A stretch of 64,000 bases of DNA from Methylomicrobium lacus_A. GTDB lineage: Bacteria > Pseudomonadota > Gammaproteobacteria > Methylococcales > Methylomonadaceae. Position 1 is the stretch's first letter. Each line of letters starts with the position of its first letter. The stretch is taken from assembly GCF_041897535.1 (NCBI RefSeq), contig NZ_CP169217.1, positions 1,798,001 through 1,862,000 on the forward strand. Direction: 5' to 3'. Below, one piece after another: positions 35,430-43,533 of this stretch. The position numbers were made by a program, and so were the translations under genes. A model generated the notes under the pieces. The model was given only the letters and a program-made list of their open reading frames with translations, was not told the DNA's origin and searched no databases.

Positions 35430-36251
35430 ATGAACATTTTCAATGATGCTATCGAAACGCATATTCAATGGAACATGCGGCTAAAACGCCACATAGAAGA
35501 AGGGATTATCCAGGACCTTAAAAAGGTGGCGGATTGCCATGTTTGCGAACTCGGGCACTGGATTTATGGCGATGGCGTTCAATATAACTATTTGCCTTCC
35601 TTTGAATCGATGTGTACCGCACATGAACACTTCCACCGCATTGCGGCGGAAGTGGTTTATCACAGCAACGCAAATAACAAAGAGAAAGCCAGATCATTAC
35701 TGGCGGCCGATGGGGCTTTTTCTCAGAGCTCTTCCAAACTGATTAAGGCGCTGATGAACTGCAGCAAAGATCTTTCCGATTCCGTAGTCGATGGAATAAG
35801 AAACAGGCGTAAAGTCAAGGACATATTACAAGCCAAGGAAAACAACCAGGTATTCTCAATTGAAGATCGCTCACCTGTTTTAAATGCCATAAAGATCATG
35901 GCTGATCATCATATCGGAGCGGTAGCCGTCACCAACAAGGGCTTTTTTCTCGGTATTTTTACCGAGCGGGGTTATTTGCAGCATCTCATGTATAGAGGCG
36001 CGCCCAGCCTGGAAGCCCCTGTTTCCGAGATGCTTGATATCAATACCCTATGTGTCGATCCGGATGATTCTGTGGAGCAGTGCATGATATTGATGACTTC
36101 CACGCATACGCGCCACTTACCTGTCATGGACCATGGCAAATTGATTGGCATGATCAGTATCGGCGATGTCATAAAACAGGTTGTGTCGGAGGACAGTAAT
36201 ACAATCTCGCAGTTAGATGATTATGTCCATAATCGTTATGGCGTTCAGTAG
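35430..36251 (+). CDS. CZB-CBS domain protein
   Basis: A 273-residue soluble protein. Residues ~1-100 look like a CZB (chemoreceptor zinc-binding) domain: an N-terminal His, then CHVCELGHWIYGDG and a later HEHFHRIA. Residues ~140-265 are a pair of CBS domains (SVLNAIKIMADHHIGAVAV...; CVDPDDSVEQCMILM...RHLPVMDHGKLIGMISIGDVIKQV) that often bind adenine nucleotides. GGGAGAC precedes the ATG at 35430. A zinc- and nucleotide-responsive regulator is plausible; its partner is unknown. Confidence 0.82.
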   Translation: MNIFNDAIETHIQWNMRLKRHIEEGIIQDLKKVADCHVCELGHWIYGDGVQYNYLPSFESMCTAHEHFHRIAAEVVYHSNANNKEKARSLLAADGAFSQSSSKLIKALMNCSKDLSDSVVDGIRNRRKVKDILQAKENNQVFSIEDRSPVLNAIKIMADHHIGAVAVTNKGFFLGIFTERGYLQHLMYRGAPSLEAPVSEMLDINTLCVDPDDSVEQCMILMTSTHTRHLPVMDHGKLIGMISIGDVIKQVVSEDSNTISQLDDYVHNRYGVQ

Positions 36252-36266
36252 CAGAGCACAATATGT

Positions 36267-36434
36267 TCACCTGGTGTCTGCATGAAACTGTGATAACTTT
36301 AGTATAGGTTCACCACCGTCAAACATCAACAAAAAGTATTTATAAACTTCGGGCAGATGAAAACCAAAACGGTTTTCTAATCTTTTGATAACTAAAACAT
36401 CGGATTTTTTTGCTGACTTAATTATTTCGGTCAT
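36267..36434 (-). pseudogene. Truncated SMI1/KNR4-like immunity gene
   Basis: 55 residues from MTEIIKSAKK with the SMI1/KNR4 start (IKRLENRFGFHLPEVYKYFLLMFDGGEP), then a stop. The family is usually ~130-180 residues, so the C-terminal two thirds are missing. The frame is open upstream into the IS element. SMI1-type proteins are frequent immunity partners of secreted toxins, and a vgrG fragment lies on the other side of the IS, so both may come from one former effector locus. Confidence 0.55.
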
Positions 36435-36491
36435 CTTACCCCACCCTATGGCAGCAGAAGCGCCACCTGCATGCTGTGTTACCTCGCGCAA

Positions 36492-37477
36492 TAAGTACCT
36501 ATGCAAAATTAATCCGGTATTTGCCGCCCAAATTTTCGAAAATTTCGCCTAACGCAGAGCGCATCGTTTCAAAACAATGGTAGGCGGCCCAGGGCAACCA
36601 CTCGTATTTGATTTTCTTCCATAGTATCTCGATTGGATTCAGTTCAGGCGAATAAGTCGTGAGGAACCAGGTCCAAACACGAAACCCCAACCACCCCCAG
36701 CTGGCCTCCTCCACAGCTTTGCGATGCACCGAAGCGTTGTCCATGACGACGATGGTCAACTTTTCAGGGCTGCGCAAGCGAACGAAAACGTTCATCGCCT
36801 CCATGATCTCCTTGTGTGTGACCGAGCCGTCCACCGTGTGGAAATAGGCTTCATTGTTCCGGTTCAGGAAACCGGTGACATTTGTGCCGCCCGACACATT
36901 GGCGGGTAGGTGCAAGGTTTCGCCCTTGGGTTGCCAGGCGTAAGGCACGCAGGAACGGGAGCTAAAACCGCTTTCATCAAGGTAGAACACATCAAGATCA
37001 CCCGCCGCTTCGTACTCATGGAAGGCAGTCAATATCCGCTTTCCTTCCAAAAACTCCGTTTCGTCGCGCTTTTCCTTTAGGCTGCGGCGGCAGCGCTTCC
37101 ACCTCCAGCCTTTTTCTTTCAACCAGCGTCGAACCGTGTCCTTTGAGAGGGTACACGCCGTCCCCTTGCGGGTCGCCCTGGGTGGTCTTGGTCACGATGA
37201 CCTAGCAAACCCTGCGACTCCCATCCCCTCAACCATCCCGGCACCGTATCCCGATCTACAGCGAATATGTCCGACAACTGGGCTAAACTGTAGTGCTTAC
37301 CACTCAATAGAACCGCATGCGCCCGCTGCCGGAAACGCGGCCACGGTGCGTAGCGGGAAGCATCCAGCGGCGTGCGCCTTTCCGCTTCGCTCAATCCCTT
37401 CACAAACTTCATTTGCCCCTCGAAAACCAGCTATCATACAGGCTCATTTTACCTGGCTTTTTATGCATGCCTACTTA
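36492..37477 (-). mobile_element. IS630-family element, degraded
   Basis: A ~986-bp element. The ends are imperfect inverted repeats: the left reads TAAGTACCTATGCAAAA and the right, reversed, TAAGTAGGCATGCATAAAA. TA lies at both outer edges, as expected from the TA target duplication of IS630. It carries a single transposase gene in two frames with an internal deletion (see next). Confidence 0.75.
36499..37412 (-). pseudogene. IS630-type transposase, broken
   Basis: The N-terminal part (37119-37412) encodes the helix-turn-helix start (MKFVKGLSEAERR...HYSLAQLSDIFAVDRDTV). The C-terminal part (36499-37122, with sense continuing upstream as TLSKDTVRRWLKEKGWRW) has the DDE catalytic residues (YLDESGFS; VVMDNASVHR; YSPELNPIE). 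The two lie in different frames, and the linker normally found between GRP and TLSKDT (about 30-40 residues) is missing. A deletion with frameshift is the simplest reading; programmed frameshifting would not restore the lost part. Confidence 0.75.
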
Positions 37478-37735
37478 GCTGCGGGGGGTGTAAACTCGCG
37501 AGGTTCTTATGATAAAGTCATGAAAACCGTTCAACTCGAAGACTTGTTTGATGATGTCCGGGACGTTCATGTCCTGGAAAATCCGGCAGTTGCTGGTGCG
37601 GGTCAAAAACCACAGCCCGGGGCGCAGCACGGCACGGTAGCACAACAGGCCGTCTTCCGCGCTACCCTGATGCTTGAACTCGGTGACCAAGCCGTGAAGG
37701 AACAATGCAAAACTATCAAAATGCAGAAAATGCGA
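37478..37735 (-). pseudogene. Type VI secretion VgrG fragment
   Basis: The reading FLHGLVTEFKHQGSAEDG, then YRAVLRPGLWFLTRTSNCRIFQDMNVPDIIKQVF closely follows the N-terminal gp27-like part of VgrG tip proteins. The piece ends at the IS edge after about 75-85 residues, while intact VgrG is over 600. No other type VI genes are seen. It is therefore a remnant, probably cut when the IS inserted or in later rearrangement. Confidence 0.7.
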
Positions 37736-38022
37736 GGGAAACGCTGAATGACTTAATTCCGCACAGGGTCCGGCTGTTTGACAGGATCACGGCGCGCCAC
37801 AAGAATTATCAACAACTTAGATCAATATTATTAAGAAAAAAATAAGAAAGCTTGCCATCTACATGAAAATCATCCTCTAACAGGCAACTCTTTCCGCCAA
37901 TTGTGATATATTTGGCATTTGCCGTAAGGCAGCGTAGTTTTAGGATTTTTCCACGGCATTTCTTGTTGGTCCGGCGGAAACTCATTTGGTCGAACGTTAA
38001 TTCTAATCTTGGGAGATATGAT

Positions 38023-38340
38023 ATGAAACTGATTAAAACCGCCATCATAGCATTGACATTGACTGTGTCGGCGCCCGTTTTTGCCGACAACCCGCCCACC
38101 GTCCACAAAGCCGACGGCGTGGATATTTTGTACGATGTCGCCTTGCGCCCGGCCGGTTTCGTGGCGACTATCCTGGGCAGCGCCCTTTATGTCGCATTGA
38201 GCCCCGCCACCGCGATCACCTCACTCCAGCCGCCTCACGACACCTTCAAGACGTTTGCCGACTTCATCATTGTGAATCCTTACAAATTCACCTTTACCCG
38301 TCCGACAGGCGATTATAATTTTCCGCAAACTGAAAAATAA
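38023..38340 (+). CDS. Small exported protein of unknown function
   Basis: A 105-residue protein with a signal peptide (IKTAIIALTLTVSAPVFA). The mature part has a hydrophobic middle (GFVATILGSALYVALSPATAITSL) and ends with many aromatic residues (FADFIIVNPYKFTFTRPTGDY). GGGAGAT precedes the ATG at 38023. It converges on the biosynthetic cluster, with a strong hairpin between. No family recognised. The 37736-38022 stretch before it shows only its leader region. Confidence 0.55.
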   Translation: MKLIKTAIIALTLTVSAPVFADNPPTVHKADGVDILYDVALRPAGFVATILGSALYVALSPATAITSLQPPHDTFKTFADFIIVNPYKFTFTRPTGDYNFPQTEK

Positions 38341-38347
38341 TCCCCTG

Positions 38348-38385
38348 TTGCCTCATTCCCACGCCGCGGCGCGGGCATGAGGCAA
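38348..38385. terminator. Bidirectional terminator-like hairpin
   Basis: TTGCCTCAT pairs perfectly with ATGAGGCAA around a GC-rich centre (CCC-CGC against GCG-GGG). It sits between the convergent small exported gene and the last gene of the biosynthetic operon, so it could stop transcription from both sides. No clear U-run follows. Confidence 0.65.
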
Positions 38386-38405
38386 ATGTCCCTCCGCCGC
38401 GTCCG

Positions 38406-39398
38406 TTAAGCCGGACGTTTCAAGCGGATCGAACCCGCTACCACCTCGCGGGTCGGAAACAGGTGCCGATCCAGGTCCCCTTTCAGCAACTCGAACAGAT
38501 CGCGGGTAAACACCCGGTTTCCGATATGCCAGGAGTGATCGAAACTGCCGATTCGCGCTTGTTGGTCGAAGGCCTGCAACGCCGCATCCGCATTCAGCAC
38601 CGTAAAATAATCGGTGCAGTCGACGTTGACTGCTTTGCCCGGAATGTTTTCGGGCAGTCCGACGCGGCCTACCCGTGGCGATATGCCCACCCTTTTCGCA
38701 TTGGATAACTTTAGGACCGAGTCGGCGCCATTCGAGTAATTGGTAAAGCGGGTACAATGGCGATAGATCGCCTCGGTCGAAGCATTGCCTTCCGCGAGCG
38801 AGGCAGACGAAATATCCCCGGCGATGAAGGCGATCTGGCTGACCATCCAACTCGCCTGCGTCATATGCACGTCATCCGCATCGTCGAACGCTTCGCGTAT
38901 CACGTAGGCGCCGGTGGAATGCCCCAGTAAATGGATATTGATCGCGCAACCCGGCCCTTGCTCCTTGGCCAGCAGCCGAATCCCATCCGTGACCAGTTGC
39001 ATGGCGGTCCTTTTCGCATCATGGCGGTCTTCCAAGTAGTTTAAGGCACTGGCTGCGCTCGGCCAGTCGAAAGACATCACCGCCCCCTTGTAACCCGCCG
39101 CATGCAGATCCGCCTTTAATTGCCGATGTCTTTTCATCACCACGGCCTGATCGTTGTTGTAGCCGTGGATAAAAACCAGGATGTCGCCGCGTTCCTTTCC
39201 GGGATCGCGCGAGTCATCGCCCCAAACGGCGGCCTGGCGTAGCGCCTTGACCCATTCCGCCACGCCTCTCTTATGTTCCGGCAAGGGCACGGCCGAATCC
39301 TGCGGCACCAAGAGATAATGGCTCTTGCCCGGCTCCGAGTTGAAACTGCCGTTTCTGACCGCGCGGGCACTCATAATGAAATCTTCGTTCATCATCAT
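38406..39398 (-). CDS. Alpha/beta hydrolase (DUF900-like), end of the cluster
   Basis: A 330-residue alpha/beta hydrolase. The oxyanion region is DILVFIHGYNND (residues ~72-83), followed by MSFDWPS and the nucleophile elbow LLGHSTGAY (Ser ~159). The layout resembles the DUF900 esterase-like group. No signal peptide. AGGAGGAA sits right before the ATG cluster at 39398. As the last gene of the PKS/NRPS operon it might act on the product, on stalled thioesters, or in resistance; none is shown. Confidence 0.75.
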   Translation of the reverse strand: MMMNEDFIMSARAVRNGSFNSEPGKSHYLLVPQDSAVPLPEHKRGVAEWVKALRQAAVWGDDSRDPGKERGDILVFIHGYNNDQAVVMKRHRQLKADLHAAGYKGAVMSFDWPSAASALNYLEDRHDAKRTAMQLVTDGIRLLAKEQGPGCAINIHLLGHSTGAYVIREAFDDADDVHMTQASWMVSQIAFIAGDISSASLAEGNASTEAIYRHCTRFTNYSNGADSVLKLSNAKRVGISPRVGRVGLPENIPGKAVNVDCTDYFTVLNADAALQAFDQQARIGSFDHSWHIGNRVFTRDLFELLKGDLDRHLFPTREVVAGSIRLKRPA

Positions 39399-39535
39399 TT
39401 CCTCCTCATCAATAAAGGGTGTGATATGAAGCTCATACCGTCGAAAATCATAGAGACAAACTTTACCGCATTTTGTTTTATCGGCCGCCGTTCGGAGGAC
39501 CTGCCATCAACAATGCCGGCAATCCGCAAAATTGG

Positions 39536-40204
39536 CTAAACCCAATTCGGCCACCATGCCACGGTGATCACATAATCGGAACAAAAGCCGATTCGCCCCT
39601 GGATCGGAAGGCCTGTTCCGTCGCCAAGCCGCGCCGTGCTGAATGAACTCAAGCGGGCATCGATACAGATGTCGATGGTTTCCAGCGTCAGGCTTTCATG
39701 ACAGGCGCTATAAAAACATTTGAAAACGCTTTCCTTTGCCGAAAATAACGCATAACACAAGGTGTCTGCGACCGCTTGCGGGTAATTGCGGAACTTCCGT
39801 TTTTCCGCCGCCGTCGTTATCGCGTCAAAAACCTCGGACGAAAACGGCCCTCGCCGATATTCCGCATCCACGCCGATGCCCTTGGTTACATCAGCATGAG
39901 CGACCCAGGCCGCCGTCAATCCTCGGGTGTGGCTGATGCTGCCAACGACGTCGCCGGGCCAGACCGGAGCGCCGTTTTGATCACTAAGAATCGCGGCAGG
40001 CGCAACGCCAAGATTCGCCAGAGCCAAGCGTGCGCAATAACGCCCCGTTGCAAATTCTTGCCGCCGCTTCTCGCTTGCTCCCTGAATGAGCCGGAGTTCC
40101 TCGGGGAACAATGTGGATTCCTGCGCTTCAACTGAATGACTGGCAAAACCGAATCTGGACCCGGAAACGCCGTCGGCGCTGTGTGCCGTGAAAGTCTTTG
40201 TCAT
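39536..40204 (-). CDS. EntD-like 4'-phosphopantetheinyl transferase of the cluster
   Basis: A 222-residue PPTase of the EntD type: RRQEFATGRYCARLAL (residues ~47-62), GSISHTRGLTAAWVA, KGIGVDAEYR (Mg-binding Asp/Glu), and LFSAKESVFKCFY. It should activate the ACP of the PKS and the PCP of the NRPS-exporter protein encoded upstream in the same operon. It lies 35 nt after the barrel gene. Confidence 0.92.
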   Translation of the reverse strand: MTKTFTAHSADGVSGSRFGFASHSVEAQESTLFPEELRLIQGASEKRRQEFATGRYCARLALANLGVAPAAILSDQNGAPVWPGDVVGSISHTRGLTAAWVAHADVTKGIGVDAEYRRGPFSSEVFDAITTAAEKRKFRNYPQAVADTLCYALFSAKESVFKCFYSACHESLTLETIDICIDARLSSFSTARLGDGTGLPIQGRIGFCSDYVITVAWWPNWV

Positions 40205-40239
40205 ACCGTACAGCCGATGCCGTCCCTATCGGGCCGCAT

Positions 40240-41472
40240 TCAAAAGAACCACGCCACGCTGACTTGCACATAATCGTCCTGGCGCAACCCGTATAATGCG
40301 ACATCGGTAAAACGGGAAGACGGTACGTTCTCGAAGAAGCGCCCTTCCACCTCGATTTTCCAGTTATCGCCCAAACGCCGGCTCGCTTCCACATTGAGCA
40401 GCGTCGCCTGGGTTTTCTGGTCGATCACCCCGCCGATCAGCAACTCGGTGCTCTGCTCGTCATTGAAATTAAGCCGTGTGCCGACGAAAACATCATGGTC
40501 GAAAGGCGTCGGCGGAGCGGACCGATCGCGTCCGTCATACAGATATTCCGCGAGGACGCCCACATCCACGCTGCTTTCCAGCACGCCGTAAAAGGTGTAT
40601 TCGAGGCCGGCAACCGCCGCCGCGAACCGTTGGCCTTGCCCGCCGCGGGTCATCGCTTCCAGCTTGAACAACCAGTTACCGACGGCGCCCTGCACATCCA
40701 AGCTGGTCTGATTGATGATGTCATAGTATGGAACGACCCGATCGGGCGGGAACCCCTGCCCCCTAGGAAACTGGGGTACTAGCCGGGGTTCCCGGCCGGT
40801 TCCCCAGAAATGCGCAACGCCCACGTCCCAGTCGCCGAACGTGCGGTTCCAACGCCCGGCGAAGTCCACATGCCATTGTTCCAGCGACGACTCGTATACC
40901 GAATGCTTATCGTCTACCGGCAGTTGAAAGCGCAGCCGGTCGCGGTCGCCGATGAAGGTCCGCTCGCGAAAGCCCGGCAACATGAACAGGCTCAGATTGC
41001 CGAAATCGCCGGAAAAATTCAAATTGGCCATCGGCTGACCAAGTTTGTCCTCTTCGTCGATGTTCTCCACCAAATCGGTCTGATTGACGATGTCGATCAG
41101 ATGCCTCGATTCCGCGACGCCCCAGAATACCTTGCCCAAGCCGAAGCGAAAATCCCAGTTGGAGCCCTGGTGAAAAATGTTGAACTCGCGCACGTCAAAA
41201 TGGCTGCGGCTGGATTGATTCGCATCGAGGCGAAGAAACGGAATCGCGGTAAAACGATCCCGCCCCTCGTTGAACTCCTGGCGAAACTCCGGCTGAGCTA
41301 CGCCTGAGGGCGACCAGACACTGCCGCGTTGTTCGGGAAAACCGGAGCTTTCGGTGAAGAATCGCGTCTCCGCGGCAATGAAGCCGGAAAACTCCCCCGC
41401 CGAAGCGTTGGAAACCACCAGCAAGGCCGCGAGCGGCCAGAGAATGCACACTACAGCACCGTTAGCAAACAT
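40240..41472 (-). CDS. Outer-membrane beta-barrel protein (DUF1302/porin-like)
   Basis: A 410-residue protein with a signal peptide (LWPLAALLVVSNASAG). The mature part is a series of amphipathic strands and the last residue is Phe (VSVAWFF), the usual BAM-recognition signal. The segment GLGKVFWGVAESRHLIDIVNQTDL resembles DUF1302 and related substrate-specific barrels. In the cluster it would be the outer-membrane step of export, after the fused RND exporter and the LolA-like protein. Its transported substrate is inferred. Confidence 0.78.
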   Translation of the reverse strand: MFANGAVVCILWPLAALLVVSNASAGEFSGFIAAETRFFTESSGFPEQRGSVWSPSGVAQPEFRQEFNEGRDRFTAIPFLRLDANQSSRSHFDVREFNIFHQGSNWDFRFGLGKVFWGVAESRHLIDIVNQTDLVENIDEEDKLGQPMANLNFSGDFGNLSLFMLPGFRERTFIGDRDRLRFQLPVDDKHSVYESSLEQWHVDFAGRWNRTFGDWDVGVAHFWGTGREPRLVPQFPRGQGFPPDRVVPYYDIINQTSLDVQGAVGNWLFKLEAMTRGGQGQRFAAAVAGLEYTFYGVLESSVDVGVLAEYLYDGRDRSAPPTPFDHDVFVGTRLNFNDEQSTELLIGGVIDQKTQATLLNVEASRRLGDNWKIEVEGRFFENVPSSRFTDVALYGLRQDDYVQVSVAWFF

Positions 41473-41585
41473 GGGTAAACCTAGTCCTTAGTGAGTTCAC
41501 ACCTGCTCAAAATCATTTTGAACGGGCGATTGTCCCAACAAAAAGATTACTATGCAGTACCGCCTTTCTCTAACTGCTCTCATTG

Positions 41586-42176
41586 TTATTTGCCTTTTAG
41601 GATGGGCGTAGGAGTAATGATCGTTCCGCTGAGTTCGCCGCTGAAGGGACCGAAAAATTGCACGGAAGGATCAATGACCCAGAGATTGGCGGCCCCCGTA
41701 ATCCTCCATGTACCCGTTGCTTTAGCAAATCTGCCGGTACCCCCGGTAAATTCGCCTTCTTCATCGGTATGAACGGTCAATGTCTCGAAATCAAGGCAAG
41801 CCGAACGTGTCAGCGCATTGAGGTATAAAAGATCCCCATTAGGGAAACGATGGATAGAACGCACTGTTCCCAACGTAAATTCGGCATCGGTGCCTTCTTT
41901 GCAATTCCCGGTCGGCGTTGAAACCGGAATATCCTCGACAAAGGCTTGCGCGGTAACATGCCCAAACTTACGACTGGCGACCGCGAAGTTCCCCAAAATC
42001 CCATTTGCACCGTCCTCCGGATTTACCGCATTGATTTCGCTGCTGATAACGGTTCCGGAAATAGTACCGTTATAGGGTGTTGTATAAATCTCATGCTCGG
42101 TTTCAGCAAAAGCCGCTTCCCCGACCGACATTACCAGCGCCAAGATTACGAATGGCATGATATTTTTGATGGTCAT
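41586..42176 (-). CDS. Secreted cluster protein, paralogue 1 (GGTGRF motif)
   Basis: A 196-residue exported protein: signal peptide (FVILALVMSVGEAAFA), then a strand-rich domain with TPYNGTISGTV, GILGNFAVASRKFGHVTAQAF, and GEFTGGTGRFAKATGTWRITG. The GGTGRF..A.G motif recurs in small secreted barrels resembling allene-oxide-cyclase-like folds. It is clearly related to the next gene, pointing to a tandem duplication. A lipid-binding barrel is a guess from fold and context. The start at 42176 gives the signal peptide. Confidence 0.65.
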   Translation of the reverse strand: MTIKNIMPFVILALVMSVGEAAFAETEHEIYTTPYNGTISGTVISSEINAVNPEDGANGILGNFAVASRKFGHVTAQAFVEDIPVSTPTGNCKEGTDAEFTLGTVRSIHRFPNGDLLYLNALTRSACLDFETLTVHTDEEGEFTGGTGRFAKATGTWRITGAANLWVIDPSVQFFGPFSGELSGTIITPTPILKGK

Positions 42177-42259
42177 ATTGATTTTTTCCTTTTCGACAAA
42201 AAGCTCGATAATGTAAGATTGCTGAGCGAGGGAATGAATGCTTCGCTCAGCTGACTTTG

Positions 42260-42856
42260 TCATTTCTTTATGTGGAGAGGATTGGACGTAATAATCGTCC
42301 CCTTGAGTTGACCCGTATAGGAGGCAAAAAAATGTCCGGATGGATCGGTCGTCCAAAGATTGATTTTGTCGGTGATATCCCAGATACCGCTTGCCTCACT
42401 AAATTGTCCGGTGCCACCGGTAAATTCACCAGATTCATGAGCAACCGCAGTACCTGTGTCTAAATCCACACAGGCTGTCCGAGTATGCCCTTTGAGAAAC
42501 AATTGGTCTCCATTCGAAAAGCGGTGGGCGGCATCAATAGCTCCCAAGGCTAACTCAAAATCCGTCTCGGGAGGACAAGTGCCGGATGGAATCGCCGCCG
42601 GGACATCCTCGACCAGAGCCTGCCCGGTCACCTGGCCGAACTTTTGGGTCGTAATGGCAAATGTTCCCAGAACACCATCCACTCCGTCTCCCGAATTCAC
42701 CGCGTCGATCGGTGCGCTAGTGGCCGTGCCGGAAATAATTCCGTTATAGGGCGTTTCAAAATGACCCGGACGGTTTTCACCGGCATCCGCGTTTATCACC
42801 ATTCCGACCATCATGATCCCCAAGACTATCTTCGTTCTTACTGATTTGATATTCAT
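42260..42856 (-). CDS. Secreted cluster protein, paralogue 2 (GGTGRF-like motif)
   Basis: A 198-residue exported protein paralogous to its downstream neighbour: shared are TPYNGIISGT, DAVNSGDGVDGVLGTFAI, KFGQVTGQALVEDVP, LFLKGHTRTACVDL and GEFTGGTGQFSEASG. Signal peptide at the N-terminus (IVLGIMMVGMVINADA). Two Cys (GTCPP and TACVD) could form a disulfide in both copies. Function unknown. Confidence 0.65.
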   Translation of the reverse strand: MNIKSVRTKIVLGIMMVGMVINADAGENRPGHFETPYNGIISGTATSAPIDAVNSGDGVDGVLGTFAITTQKFGQVTGQALVEDVPAAIPSGTCPPETDFELALGAIDAAHRFSNGDQLFLKGHTRTACVDLDTGTAVAHESGEFTGGTGQFSEASGIWDITDKINLWTTDPSGHFFASYTGQLKGTIITSNPLHIKK

Positions 42857-42895
42857 TGTTCAATTCTCTGTGATTAAATGTAAAAATCGTGCCCA

Positions 42896-43471
42896 TTAAT
42901 GCTTTTCTGGAAGGCTGATACGACCATCGAGCACGATGCGCGCATCGCCGGCGCCGGGGCTCAAAAGGCCGCTGCCTGATCCGCCGCCCTTCGCCCCGAT
43001 GAAGCGCCCGGTTCCGCCGCTGATGCTCCATGCTGCATCGAGCAGCAACTGATCATCCTGAAGCGTGGTCGGCGTTGGCACGACCCGGCCGCCATAGTAC
43101 CCTCGGAGCGTTGACCCGTCCGCCGCAGTGAACACGAAACGCCCGTCGCGAAAAGTCAACGGGTCCGTCGAAGGGGTAAGGCAAGAGGTTTGGTAGACTT
43201 TAAACTTGCCGATCTGGGTTCCCAGACCATCCCCCTCATTGACCTGAACGATATCAGGGCACCGCTTGGGATCCACTTTGACGGATAAGGCCGTGGTAAA
43301 AACAGCCTTGAACGGCAACCCGGCTTTGGATGGTTCAATGTCGCCGTAACTGTCCTCTCCATAGGCCTGAGGGGCAGCCGCCAGAAACAATCCTGACAAA
43401 ACTGTTGAAAGCATCAGGTGCCGCGTTCCTTGTTGCATACGGCCCAGTTGTTTAGTGAAGATTCTGTTCAT
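42896..43471 (-). CDS. Secreted cluster protein with GGTGRF motif (divergent relative)
   Basis: A 191-residue exported protein: signal peptide (LMLSTVLSGLFLAAAPQAYG), strand-rich body (KVDPKRCPDIVQVNEGDGLGTQIGKFKVYQT) and AAWSISGGTGRFIGAKGGG near the end. It shares the motif and general plan with the two genes downstream but is more divergent. The start at 43471 is chosen to fit the signal peptide; the frame is open further upstream. Three such proteins in one operon suggests they work with the exported product. Confidence 0.6.
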   Translation of the reverse strand: MNRIFTKQLGRMQQGTRHLMLSTVLSGLFLAAAPQAYGEDSYGDIEPSKAGLPFKAVFTTALSVKVDPKRCPDIVQVNEGDGLGTQIGKFKVYQTSCLTPSTDPLTFRDGRFVFTAADGSTLRGYYGGRVVPTPTTLQDDQLLLDAAWSISGGTGRFIGAKGGGSGSGLLSPGAGDARIVLDGRISLPEKH

Positions 43472-43533
43472 TTTTTTCCTCGTGAGGTTGGTTAAAATTG
43501 CGTAACAATGGGAGTAAACGTCCATCCCGGACA

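Noticed and set aside
37809..38108. Minus-strand frame opposite the small exported gene
   Set aside because: No start signal and antisense to a gene with a signal peptide and good ribosome-binding site.
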